Shown piece by piece: positions 37,365 to 46,049 of a stretch of DNA of 64,000 nucleotides. Source of the stretch: PCC-10605 sp964409355. GTDB taxonomy: Bacteria > Cyanobacteriota > Cyanobacteriia > Cyanobacteriales > Cyanobacteriaceae. Every line of letters starts with the position of its first letter. The first letter of the stretch is position 1. Both the position numbers and the translations under genes were made by a program. The stretch is taken from assembly GCA_964409355.1 (NCBI GenBank), contig CAYPDC010000003.1, positions 1-64,000 of the forward strand. Direction: 5' to 3'. A model generated the notes under the pieces. That model saw only the letters and a list, made by a program, of their open reading frames with translations. It searched no databases and had not been told where the DNA came from.

Positions 37365-37547
37365 ATGACAAAATTAAGAGAATTAACTTATTTAGAAGTA
37401 ACTGATCGTCTTAAATTTTTTGGTTTTAGATTTTATAGACAAGGAAAAGGTTCTCATGAATTATGGGTTAGAGATCATGATGGAATTGTAATTCCAGTTC
37501 CTCATCGCACTTACTCAGAAAATGTTAAGAATCATGTAGGAATATAA
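37365..37547 (+). CDS. HicA-family toxin, C-terminus short
   Basis: From the ATG at 37365 the product is 60 residues: YLEVTDRLKFFGFRFYRQGKG, then SHELWVRD with the catalytic His, and VPVPHRT. The usual C-terminal GTLxxIxxxAG helix is missing; the frame ends KNHVGI. It may be a 3'-truncated, weak or inactive RNA interferase. Confidence 0.7.
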   Translation: MTKLRELTYLEVTDRLKFFGFRFYRQGKGSHELWVRDHDGIVIPVPHRTYSENVKNHVGI

Positions 37548-37632
37548 GAATAATATTTAGCAACCGTCATCATCTTGGGTAAAGTTAGAGATGAGATCAT
37601 AAATAATCTACTCGTATCCAGATAAAGACAAT

Positions 37633-37836
37633 ATGAAACAACTGACATGGGAATTGGCTAATCAACTAATTGCGGAAAATACAGAAGAAATAAGCTCAGA
37701 AGAAATAAATAAAAATCCCTTAGTTAGTATTTCGATCGATCGCACCTCCTCATTCCCAAAACCCGATCGCACCTCCTCATTCCCACAACCCGATCGAACC
37801 ACCCCATTTCTAAAACATCGAGCGAACCTAACCTAA
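37633..37836 (+). CDS. Doubtful short protein whose 3' half is repeat sequence
   Basis: The first 30 codons (MKQLTWELANQLIAEN, then acidic) look like a protein N-terminus I cannot name. From residue 35 the frame runs through three tandem copies of the repeat CGATCGCACCTCCTCATTCC, giving DRTSSFPKP repeats. It may be a gene truncated by repeat insertion. Confidence 0.35.
   Translation: MKQLTWELANQLIAENTEEISSEEINKNPLVSISIDRTSSFPKPDRTSSFPQPDRTTPFLKHRANLT
37730..37815. repeat. Tandem HIP1-linked repeat
   Basis: Units of about 27 bases built on CGATCGCACCTCCTCATTCC occur three times. They are related in reverse orientation to 35257-35293. Confidence 0.65.
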
Positions 37837-37887
37837 TCCATGAAAATAACTTATAATAAGGTAACGAAATAATCGGAGGCAGTCATA

Positions 37888-38349
37888 ATGGTAGCCCAAT
37901 TAATCAAAAATCAAACAAATTTATACGATACTGATTATAATCTTTGGATATTAGAAACCGTTAAAAAACTAAAAATTCGTGATTTTAACTCCGTTGATTG
38001 GGACAATTTAATTGAGGAGGTTTTAGACTTGAGTAAAAGGGATAAAAGAAAGCTAGAGAGTTTATTAATAAAATTAATTGAACACTTACTAATCTTAGCG
38101 TATTGGCAATCAGAAAAAGAGAGAAATAAGGGACATTGGGAACGAGAAATTCTGAATTTTCAACAACAAATTATTAGAGAATTAGAAGATAGTCCTAGTT
38201 TAAAAAATCATCTGAAGAATAAGTTTCTTGACTGTTATCAAAAAGGTTGCAAATTAGCTTCTAAACATTCTCAACTACCTCTCAATACCTTCCCCGAAGA
38301 ACCGATCGCACCCTTAGAACAAATCTTAGATGAGAACTGGCTTCCTTAA
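37888..38349 (+). CDS. DUF29-family protein
   Basis: The 153-residue protein has the DUF29 hallmarks: LYDTDYNLWILETVKKL, FNSVDWDNLIEEVLDL, KRKLESLLIKLIEHLL and the late block CYQKGCKLASK. DUF29 is frequent in cyanobacterial accessory regions and its function is unknown. It is intact. Confidence 0.9.
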   Translation: MVAQLIKNQTNLYDTDYNLWILETVKKLKIRDFNSVDWDNLIEEVLDLSKRDKRKLESLLIKLIEHLLILAYWQSEKERNKGHWEREILNFQQQIIRELEDSPSLKNHLKNKFLDCYQKGCKLASKHSQLPLNTFPEEPIAPLEQILDENWLP

Positions 38350-38364
38350 ATCGTCACAAAACTT

Positions 38365-38490
38365 AACCAAAAGCTCGATCGCACCTCCTCATTTCCCAAA
38401 GCCCGATCCCGAAGGGATCTGCTTCGCAGCACGCACCTCTCCATTCTCAAAACCCGATCGCACCTCCCCATAACCAAACTCGATCGCGCC
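38365..38490. repeat. Cluster of HIP1-linked repeats
   Basis: Three degenerate CGATCGCACCTCC units are interrupted by a CTGCTTCGCAGCA hairpin of the small-dispersed-repeat type. It lies between DUF29 and relB. Confidence 0.6.
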
Positions 38491-38567
38491 TGAATTATAG
38501 AACTTCATAATCGCTAAATGTAGCCAAAATGGGCTATTATAGTGAATAAAAATAAAATATTTAACTT

Positions 38568-38828
38568 ATGAGTAAAACTGCAACTGTACGAGCTAGAATT
38601 GAACCCGATCTAAAAATTAGAGTAGAAAATATTTTTCAAAAGTTAGGATTAAGTACCACAGAGGCAATCAATCTTTTTTATAAACAAGTTGAATTACAGC
38701 AAGGATTACCTTTTGAAGTGAAAATTCCCAATGAGATAACTCAAAAAACACTAGAAAAAACGGATCGAGGTGAGGAATTGAATCACTGCGACAATTTAGA
38801 GAATATGTTTGAGCAACTGGGGATGTAA
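38568..38828 (+). CDS. RelB/DinJ-family antitoxin
   Basis: The 86-residue protein begins with an RHH domain (TATVRARIEPDLKIRVENIF, then LGLSTTEAINLFYKQV) and continues GLPFEVKIPN, as in DinJ. It lies directly upstream of the YafQ-type toxin remnant. Confidence 0.9.
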   Translation: MSKTATVRARIEPDLKIRVENIFQKLGLSTTEAINLFYKQVELQQGLPFEVKIPNEITQKTLEKTDRGEELNHCDNLENMFEQLGM

Positions 38829-38830
38829 TA

Positions 38831-39104
38831 GTGAAACCCGAATTATACTAAGCGTTTTGAAAAAGACGTGAAAACCATGAAAAAAAGAGGAAAAAATATG
38901 AATAAACTCAAACAAATAATCATTCAATTAGCTAAGGGGGAAATTCTGGAAGCTAAATATAAGGGTCATAAACTAATCGGAAATTATACTGATCGTAGAG
39001 AATGCCATATTGAACCTGATTGGTTATTAATTTATAAACTAATTCCTCAAGATGATCTAATTATTTTTGAAAGAACAGGCACTCATTCAGATTTATTTAA
39101 TTAG
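38831..39104 (+). pseudogene. YafQ-family toxin with a shifted 5' end
   Basis: The YafQ core KRFEKDVKTMKKRGKNMNKL, then HKLIGNYTDRRECHIEPDWL and ERTGTHSDLF is intact, including the catalytic His/Asp/Trp and late His. The expected start GTG at 38831 (VKPELY) is one base out of frame with it. Translation from the GTG at 38868 would lose the first strand. It is probably inactive, but a short start cannot be ruled out. Confidence 0.7.
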
Positions 39105-39291
39105 ATTAGTACAGAGCGATCGCACTTTCCCAAACAGTTATCTTCCTTCCCTTGTTATAGAACTTAATTCGATCGCCAGAAGTGGTGCTGCGAGATCGCA
39201 CTCCGTCACAAAACTTAACTAAAACCTCGATCGAACCTCCTCAAATTAGGGCATATTAAAAAGTATATGACCTAGAAATTAATAACATCCC
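39105..39291. repeat. HIP1-rich spacer upstream of pseB
   Basis: The spacer holds scattered CGATCGCACTT and CGATCGAACCTCCTC units of the same repeat family. The pseB promoter must be in its 3' half. Confidence 0.4.
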
Positions 39292-40287
39292 ATGACGATC
39301 GACTTTTTCACAGATAAAGTAATTCTCATTACTGGTGGCACAGGCTCTTTCGGCAAACAATGCGTAAAAACTTTACTGACAAAATATAACCTCAAAAAAA
39401 TTATTGTTTATTCCCGTGATGAGTTAAAACAATGGGAAATGTCACAAATTTTCAACGATGACAGAATGCGTTATTTTATCGGAGATGTGAGAGATGTAGA
39501 ACGTTTGAACTTGGCTATGCGCGGAGTTGATTTTATCATTCATGCTGCCGCCCTAAAACAAATTCCTACTGCCGAATATAACCCCATGGAATGTATTAAA
39601 ACCAATATTTTAGGGGCAAATAATATCATCGATGTTGCCTTAGCTTCAGGAGTGCAAAAAGTCATCGCTTTATCTACAGACAAAGCAGTTAATCCTACTA
39701 ATTTATATGGGGCAACAAAATTGGCTTCTGATAAGTTATTTGTCGCCGCTAATAATATTGCCGGTGGTTTGCCTACTCGTTTTTCTGTGGTACGCTATGG
39801 TAATGTTGTGGGTTCAAGAGGTTCTGTTATTCCCTTATTTCAAAAATTAGTCAAGGAAAACGCCCCCGAAATTCCCATTACTGATCCTCGTATGACTCGC
39901 TTTTGGATTACCCTTGAGCAAGGAGTGGAGTTTGTTCTAAAAGCATTTCAACGTATGAAAGGGGGAGAAACATTTATCCCCAAAATTCCCTCCATGAAAA
40001 TGACTGATTTGGGAAGTGCGATCGCCCCTAATACACCTCAAAAAATTATCGGTATTCGCCCCGGAGAAAAGCTACACGAAGCCATGTGCAATCGAGAAGT
40101 TTCCCATTTAGTTTATGAATTTCCCGATTATTTTGTTATTCGTCCTACAATAGAATTTCAAAGTAAAATCGATTATTCAGTTAATGAATTAGGGGAAAAA
40201 GGGCAATCCGTGCCTGAAGGTTTTGAGTATAGTTCTGATAATAATACCGATTGGTTAACTAAAGAACAACTATTATCGATGATTTAA
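39292..40287 (+). CDS. pseB: UDP-N-acetylglucosamine 4,6-dehydratase (inverting)
   Basis: The 331-residue protein is a short-chain dehydrogenase with NAD-binding TGGTGSFG and the PseB-specific STDKAVNPTNLYGATKLASDK region; Asp and Lys of this block and Tyr of YGATK are the catalytic set. C-terminal blocks MKMTDLG and IRPGEKLHE also fit. It makes the first intermediate of pseudaminic acid. It is the first gene of the glycan cluster; the expected aminotransferase pseC does not follow. Confidence 0.93.
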   Translation: MTIDFFTDKVILITGGTGSFGKQCVKTLLTKYNLKKIIVYSRDELKQWEMSQIFNDDRMRYFIGDVRDVERLNLAMRGVDFIIHAAALKQIPTAEYNPMECIKTNILGANNIIDVALASGVQKVIALSTDKAVNPTNLYGATKLASDKLFVAANNIAGGLPTRFSVVRYGNVVGSRGSVIPLFQKLVKENAPEIPITDPRMTRFWITLEQGVEFVLKAFQRMKGGETFIPKIPSMKMTDLGSAIAPNTPQKIIGIRPGEKLHEAMCNREVSHLVYEFPDYFVIRPTIEFQSKIDYSVNELGEKGQSVPEGFEYSSDNNTDWLTKEQLLSMI

Positions 40288-40297
40288 TATTAATACA

Positions 40298-41173
40298 ATG
40301 AGTTTTGACAATGTTTGTAAGTATTTAGCAGAGCAATATCCTCAACCCTTTATAGAATGGTTGTTAGGCATCAAAAATTCTCCCGTTAAAGTGCTAAAAA
40401 CGGAATTAAATATTGATCCCATCAGAGCCGATTCGGTATTACTGTTAAGATTAGATCAACGTATTCTACATCTTGAGTTTCAAACAGAGGCAAAATCGAA
40501 ACCCCCTATGCCTTTGAGAATGCTTGACTATTCCGTCAGACTCAAGCGAAAATATGGACTTGATGTCATGCAAATTATTATTTTTCTGAAGAAAACTGAA
40601 TCAGAAGTAGTTTTTCAAGAAGAATATCGAGATCGAACTACAACTCATAAATATAGGATAATCCGCTTATGGGAAGAAGATACAGAATTATTTTTACAGC
40701 AACCGATTTTATATCCCTTTGCGGTTTTAGCCAAATCTGAATCACCAGAGATATTATTAGAAAAGGTAGCCAGTAAAATTAATGACTTAGATAACGAGTT
40801 ACAACCAGAATTAATGGCTTGTACCTACATTTTAGCTGGTTTAAAATTAGAACAAAGATTAATTAAATCATTATTAAGGGAGGAAATTATGAAGGATTCT
40901 GTGACATACCAAGAAATAGTTAAAGATGCTGAAATTAAAGGTGAAATTCAGGGAAAAATGAAAGGTAAAATTGAGGGAAAGATTGAAGGAAAAAGGGAAG
41001 AAGCTCTAAATTTACTGGAAAAAATGATTAGAAATAAACTAGAATTATTTGATGGGGATTTATTTCGTCAAATTGAAAATTTAACCCTCGAAAAAATGGA
41101 AGATTTGGCGATCGCACTTTTGAAAATGGATTATTTAGGAGATTTGGAATTATGGTTAGAAGATAACAGTTAG
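40298..41173 (+). CDS. Rpn-family PD-(D/E)XK nuclease with DUF4351 tail
   Basis: The 291-residue protein has the Rpn-type core (RADSVLLLRLDQRILHLEFQTE, a PD-(D/E)XK-like DxxL...ExQ pattern). A Gly/Lys-rich linker (KGEIQGKMKGKIEGKIEGK) leads to a DUF4351-like C-terminus (LFDGDLFRQIENLTLEKMEDLA). Rpn proteins promote recombination in E. coli. It starts 10 bases after pseB. Its 3' half is duplicated immediately downstream. Confidence 0.85.
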   Translation: MSFDNVCKYLAEQYPQPFIEWLLGIKNSPVKVLKTELNIDPIRADSVLLLRLDQRILHLEFQTEAKSKPPMPLRMLDYSVRLKRKYGLDVMQIIIFLKKTESEVVFQEEYRDRTTTHKYRIIRLWEEDTELFLQQPILYPFAVLAKSESPEILLEKVASKINDLDNELQPELMACTYILAGLKLEQRLIKSLLREEIMKDSVTYQEIVKDAEIKGEIQGKMKGKIEGKIEGKREEALNLLEKMIRNKLELFDGDLFRQIENLTLEKMEDLAIALLKMDYLGDLELWLEDNS

Positions 41174-41261
41174 CAGGTGCGATCGCACCTTAGCTTTTTT
41201 ATTGAAGTTTAATTCTACAAAGTTTATTTGAAGGTGAAACAAGAGTTTTACAAATTTTTAG

Positions 41262-41717
41262 ACAGAATTATTTTTACAGCAACCGATTTTATATCCCTTT
41301 GCGGTTTTAGCCAAATCTGAATCACCAGAGATATTATTAGAAAAGGTAGCCAGTAAAATTAATGACTTAGATAACGAGTTACAACCAGAATTAATGGCTT
41401 GTACCTACATTTTAGCTGGTTTAAAATTAGAGAAAAAATTGATTAAATCACTATTAAAGGAGGAAATTATGAAAGATTCTGTGACATACCAAGAAATAGT
41501 TAAAGATGCTGAAATTAAAGGCGAAATAAGGGGCAAACGAAAAGAGGTTTTAAGTTTACTAGAAAAAATGATTAGAAATAAACTAGAATTATTTGATGGG
41601 GATTTATTTCGTCAAATTGAAAATTTAACCCTCGAAAAAATGGAAGATTTGGCGATCGCACTTTTGAAAATGGATTATTTAGGAGATTTGGAGTTATGGT
41701 TAGAAGATAATAGTTAG
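41262..41717 (+). pseudogene. Partial tandem duplication of the Rpn gene
   Basis: From ACAGAATTATTTTTACAG on, the sequence repeats 40682-41187 with few changes. 36 bases of the Gly/Lys linker are missing. The frame is open to the same stop, and an ATG at 41394 could give 107 residues. The nuclease part is absent. It is a recent direct duplication. Confidence 0.85.
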
Positions 41718-41813
41718 CAGGTGCGATCGATACTTCTTATTTTCAAATTAATACAGGTATTCGTGATTATTGTGATTATATTCACAACATAGCCAAAAAG
41801 GAAAAAAAACATT

Positions 41814-42056
41814 ATGATTGAACTATATCAAAAGATTTTTCTGAATCGAGACTTTCCCAGATATAACCTGAAAAAAGGAGATATAGCCACATTTATTGAC
41901 ACCGTACCCCACCCCACGGGGGAGGAGGAAGGTTATGTTTTAGAAGTATTTAATGTCTTTGGTGAATCGATCGATGTTGTTATTGTTCCTCAAAGTGCCG
42001 TTAATTCTCTACAAGAAAATCAAATTTTAACAGTTCGTTCATTCCTCGAAGTTTAA
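41814..42056 (+). CDS. DUF4926-family protein
   Basis: The 80-residue protein matches DUF4926: YNLKKGDIATFIDTV, GYVLEVFNVFGESIDVVIVP. These small beta-rich proteins are common next to toxin and DUF6883-type genes. The function is unknown. Confidence 0.8.
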   Translation: MIELYQKIFLNRDFPRYNLKKGDIATFIDTVPHPTGEEEGYVLEVFNVFGESIDVVIVPQSAVNSLQENQILTVRSFLEV

Positions 42057-42162
42057 ACTATTTCCTAATCAATTATCTTAATTTTGTTATTAGACTTTAT
42101 CCGAAATATGCACTTTGAAAAATGGATTATTTAATCGCATTTAATTAAATTATAGTAATAAG

Positions 42163-42789
42163 ATGAAAAAAACGAAAAAAGTTTCTGTTTCTATTTTAGA
42201 TTATGGTAGTGGAAATGTTAAATCCGTTTATAATCTAGTCTCTACTTTATGTGATCAAGTGGTTATATCAAATCAAAGTGAAACCATAAAAGAAGCAACT
42301 CACTTGATTTTACCCGGTGTCGGTGCTTTCGGTTCTTCAATGGAAAAAATAAAAAAAAATATTCCCTTAGATGTTTTACACAAAGAAGTTTTTGAACAGG
42401 AAAAACCCTTTTTAGGTATTTGTGTAGGAATGCAAGTTTTAGCAACTAAGGGATTTGAATTTGGAGAGTATGAAGGTTTAAACTGGATTCATGGAGAAGT
42501 GAAAAAAGTACAAGTTAAAGAGAAATCTTTGCCTCACATTGGCTGGAATAACTTAGAAATCAAACAAAAATCACCACTTTTGACTGATATAGATGATCAA
42601 CATGATTTTTACTTTGTTCATAGCTTCACCTTCCGTAGTGAGGATGAGAATAATAATATTGCTTTCTCACATTATGAAGATAAAATATCCGCAGTGATAA
42701 ATTATCGTAATATATACGGTGTTCAATTTCACCCAGAAAAGAGTCAAATAAGTGGAAAACTATTAATGAGAAATTTTTTGAACCTTTAA
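42163..42789 (+). CDS. Glutamine amidotransferase, HisH2-type
   Basis: The 208-residue protein is a class I glutaminase with the triad Cys87 (GICVGMQ), His190 and Glu192 (QFHPEK). It resembles HisH but belongs with sugar amidation: its stop overlaps the start of the HisF2-like gene by one base, and an N-acetyl sugar amidotransferase follows. It should supply ammonia to that enzyme through the HisF2 barrel. Confidence 0.9.
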   Translation: MKKTKKVSVSILDYGSGNVKSVYNLVSTLCDQVVISNQSETIKEATHLILPGVGAFGSSMEKIKKNIPLDVLHKEVFEQEKPFLGICVGMQVLATKGFEFGEYEGLNWIHGEVKKVQVKEKSLPHIGWNNLEIKQKSPLLTDIDDQHDFYFVHSFTFRSEDENNNIAFSHYEDKISAVINYRNIYGVQFHPEKSQISGKLLMRNFLNL

Positions 42790-43604
42790 TGATTAAAAAT
42801 AGACTTATTCCCGTTTTACTATTAAAAGATGGTTGGCTTGTTCAAAGTAAAGGGTTTTCCAGATTTCAAAAATTAGGAAATCCCATTGTGGCGGTAAAAA
42901 GACTGAGTGAATGGGCTGCTGATGAACTAATATATCTTGATATTAGCCGTGAGGAAGAATATGATTTAGCAAGAGATGATCTAAAACATCCTAATAGACA
43001 AAATTTTTTAGATATTATTGAGGATGTTTCCACTTTTGCATTTATGCCAATTACTGTTGGTGGTAAGATTAGAACATTAAATGATATTGAAATAAGACTT
43101 AAAAAAGGAGCGGACAAAGTTTCTATTAATACAATAGCAGTGGAAAATCCTGATTTTATAAAAGAATCAGCTCAAGAATTTGGCTCACAATGTATAGTTA
43201 TTTCCATTGATGTTAAATTGGAAGGAAAAGAATATGTCGTTTATACAAATGGAGGAAAAAGTCGCACAAATTACAAGGTAAAAGAATGGGCTAAAATAGT
43301 TCAAGATTATGGTGCAGGGGAGATTTTAATTAATTCAATTGATAGGGATGGTAGTAGAATGGGGTATGATATGAACTTAATTCGATTAGTTTCCAACGCC
43401 GTTAATATCCCCACGATCGCACTAGGTGGTGCCGATGACTGGGAAGATTTTGAGGAAGTTTTGAGGGAAACAAAAGCAGAAGCGGTGGCGGCAGCAAATA
43501 TTTTTCATTATCGAGATCAATCTGTTTATTTAGCTAAAAAATATTTATTTGATCAAGGGCTTAATGTTCGTAAACCTTTCTTAATCGAAATAGAAAAAAT
43601 TTAG
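42789..43604 (+). CDS. HisF2-type ammonia-channelling barrel
   Basis: The 271-residue TIM barrel resembles HisF. The catalytic Asp11 of the true cyclase is replaced by Leu (NRLIPVLLLKDG), while the Asp of SIDVK and the SIDRDG motif are kept. This pattern is typical of HisF2 proteins that carry ammonia from HisH2 to a WbpG/PseA-type amidotransferase. It should not make imidazole-glycerol phosphate. Confidence 0.9.
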   Translation: MIKNRLIPVLLLKDGWLVQSKGFSRFQKLGNPIVAVKRLSEWAADELIYLDISREEEYDLARDDLKHPNRQNFLDIIEDVSTFAFMPITVGGKIRTLNDIEIRLKKGADKVSINTIAVENPDFIKESAQEFGSQCIVISIDVKLEGKEYVVYTNGGKSRTNYKVKEWAKIVQDYGAGEILINSIDRDGSRMGYDMNLIRLVSNAVNIPTIALGGADDWEDFEEVLRETKAEAVAAANIFHYRDQSVYLAKKYLFDQGLNVRKPFLIEIEKI

Positions 43605-43615
43605 GAAATTAAATT

Positions 43616-44803
43616 ATGAAATATTGTACTAAATGTGTTTATCCTCAAGTTAGTGTTAATTTAGAACTTGACGAAGATGGTGTATGTTCTGCTTGTCGAG
43701 TTGCCGAAAAGTTTGACGAATTAAAGGAAGAATTTTGGGCTATGAGAGAACAAAAATTCGCCAAAATTGTCGATCAAGTTGTAGCAAAAAATCAATCTAA
43801 TTATGATTGCATTGTACCCGTTAGCGGTGGTAAAGATAGCTATTTTCAGACCCACATTATGGCAGAAAAATATGGTTTGAAACCTTTACTTGTAACTTAT
43901 CACGGAAATAATTATCTTCCTGAAGGAGATTATAACAGGGATCGCATGAGACATCTTTTTAATGCAGATCACCTTGTTTATGGTCCTAGTGTGGAAGTAT
44001 TAAAAAAATTAAATAGAATTTGCTTTAAAAAAATGGGGGATATGAATTGGCAAAATCATTGCGGTATTTTTACCATACCCATAATTGTTGCTGTGAAATT
44101 TAATATTCCTTTAGTTATTTGGGGTGAAACAACTTGGGATATTTCAGGAATGTATGAACCCGATGATTTTGTTGAGTTTAGTAATCGAGTGCGTCATGAG
44201 CATGGTTTGAGAGGTTACGAATGGTATGATCTGATTAATGAACCTGACGAGCCATTGACAGAAAAAGATATGATGTGGGCAAAATATCCTACTGATGAGG
44301 AGATTTTAAAAGTTGGGGTTCGTGGTTTATATATCGGTAATTTTTTCAAATGGGATCCCTATAAACACACAGATTTAATGAAACAAAAGTATCAGTGGAA
44401 AGAAGCTGAACAACCTTTTGAGAGAACTTATCGCCGCATATCTAACTTGGATGATCGATATGAAAATGGTATTCATGATTTACTTAAGTTTGTAAAGTTT
44501 GGTTATGGGCGCGCTTCAGATCATGCGTCAAAAGATATTCGTATGGGTTATATGTCTAGGGAAGAAGGTATCGAAAAAGTAAGAGAAATGGATCATGTTG
44601 TATCTAGTGATTTAGAGTATTGGCTTAATTATGTGAATATGACAGAAACTGAATTTTGGGAAATTGCCGATACTTTTAGAAACCCAAGAGTTTGGTGGAT
44701 TGAAAATGATATGTGGTATAAAGACAATATTTGGGGAACTCCATCATCTTACGGACAAGTTTATTTGGATAAAGAAGCTCAACAAAAATATATTAGAGAT
44801 TAA
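43616..44803 (+). CDS. N-acetyl sugar amidotransferase (WbpG/PseA family)
   Basis: The 395-residue protein has an N-terminal zinc site (CTKC, CSAC), a PP-loop SGGKDS for ATP and the family block WGETTWDISGMYEPDD. WbpG/PseA enzymes turn an N-acetyl group into an acetamidino group on activated sugars, including nonulosonic acids. With the two genes before it, this makes a complete amidination unit. It could act on pseudaminic acid, its precursor, or another sugar of the glycan. Confidence 0.9.
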   Translation: MKYCTKCVYPQVSVNLELDEDGVCSACRVAEKFDELKEEFWAMREQKFAKIVDQVVAKNQSNYDCIVPVSGGKDSYFQTHIMAEKYGLKPLLVTYHGNNYLPEGDYNRDRMRHLFNADHLVYGPSVEVLKKLNRICFKKMGDMNWQNHCGIFTIPIIVAVKFNIPLVIWGETTWDISGMYEPDDFVEFSNRVRHEHGLRGYEWYDLINEPDEPLTEKDMMWAKYPTDEEILKVGVRGLYIGNFFKWDPYKHTDLMKQKYQWKEAEQPFERTYRRISNLDDRYENGIHDLLKFVKFGYGRASDHASKDIRMGYMSREEGIEKVREMDHVVSSDLEYWLNYVNMTETEFWEIADTFRNPRVWWIENDMWYKDNIWGTPSSYGQVYLDKEAQQKYIRD

Positions 44804-44807
44804 AGTT

Positions 44808-46019
44808 ATGAGAGAAATTCCTTTTGCTACGTTACAAGATGTAAATAAGAATCTGCGTAAACGAAAAATAGTTTTATTTGGTGCGGGAAATATTGCTGAA
44901 AAAACTAGCAGAATTATTCCTGAAAATTCTCTGAGTGCGATCGCAGATAATGCTTCAAATTTGTGGGAAACTGAGCAATTAGGAGTTGTTATTCAAAATC
45001 CCATTTTTTTGAAGGAAAACCAAGATCAATATTACATAATAATTTGTACGACTTCATTTAAAGAAGTTTCTATACAATTATCCGAATATGGGTTAATTCC
45101 CCAAAAAGATTTTATTGTTAGTCCTATTCTTAATGATTTAAGAATTATTGCAGAACTAGAATCAGTCAAACAAACACTTATTTTTTCAAGTGGTTCTCCT
45201 GTTAATGAGTCTTCGGATTATGGGGGAGGAATTTATCAAGTTGATATTGATGGTGATTCGTGGAAATACACAAAGAAAATAAGTGATAACTGTTATGGAA
45301 TTATTAAGTATCAAGATAATTTCGTTTCTGTGAGTACCGAAATAGGAATTTTTGAGTTCGATCGTAATTTTAATATCATTAGGAATAAAAACCTTCCTCC
45401 TAAAACAAGAGCGCACGGTGTTGCTTATTGTGAAGAACTTGATCGCTTTTATATTGTCGGTAGTTATCTTGATGGGGTTTATGTTCTTGATAATGAATTT
45501 AATATTATTGATACAATACTATTCTCTCGAAAAAGAGCTATATATGATTCTCCTCATCATCATTGTAATGATTGTTGTGTGGTGGGTAAAAGTTTATATG
45601 TGAGTATGTTTTCTTATACAGGTAATTGGAAATTAGATATTTTTGATGGTGCAGTGGTGGAAATTGATTTAACAAACCATCAAATAATTGCCCCCATTAT
45701 CCAAGATTTATGGATGCCTCATAACATATCCTATTTAGGAGGAAGTTTAACAGTGTTAGATTCACTCAGAGGAAGTTTAAGAAAAAATAATGCTCAAGTT
45801 ATTGGTCAATTTCCAGCTTTTACAAGAGGATTAGGCTATGACGGAATTTATTATTATATTGGTCAAAGTAGAAACAGAAATTTTACCAAAAATATGGGTC
45901 TAAGCAATAATATTTCTATAGATGCGTCAATTGTTATTTTTGACGAATATACGAAAGTATCAAGAAGTTTACAGTTACCAATTCAAATGTCAGAAATTCA
46001 CTCAATTGTAATTTTCTAA
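44808..46019 (+). CDS. Rossmann-like domain fused to a DUF4915-like beta-propeller
   Basis: The ATG at 44808 gives 403 residues; longer starts overlap the previous gene. Residues 17-110 form a nucleotide-binding-like fold (KIVLFGAGNIAEKTSRII). Residues from about 125 form repeated four-strand blades with the late block HHHCNDCCVVGKSLYVSMFS, resembling DUF4915/TIGR03032 proteins. Position 5 bases after the amidotransferase suggests a role in the same modification. The function is unknown. Confidence 0.65.
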   Translation: MREIPFATLQDVNKNLRKRKIVLFGAGNIAEKTSRIIPENSLSAIADNASNLWETEQLGVVIQNPIFLKENQDQYYIIICTTSFKEVSIQLSEYGLIPQKDFIVSPILNDLRIIAELESVKQTLIFSSGSPVNESSDYGGGIYQVDIDGDSWKYTKKISDNCYGIIKYQDNFVSVSTEIGIFEFDRNFNIIRNKNLPPKTRAHGVAYCEELDRFYIVGSYLDGVYVLDNEFNIIDTILFSRKRAIYDSPHHHCNDCCVVGKSLYVSMFSYTGNWKLDIFDGAVVEIDLTNHQIIAPIIQDLWMPHNISYLGGSLTVLDSLRGSLRKNNAQVIGQFPAFTRGLGYDGIYYYIGQSRNRNFTKNMGLSNNISIDASIVIFDEYTKVSRSLQLPIQMSEIHSIVIF

Positions 46020-46049
46020 AAAATATAAACTTTTGAAAAATTAAAATCC

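Noticed and set aside
42163..43604. Histidine biosynthesis genes hisH and hisF
   Set aside because: The barrel lacks the cyclase Asp and the neighbours are sugar-amidation genes, so they are HisH2/HisF2-type.
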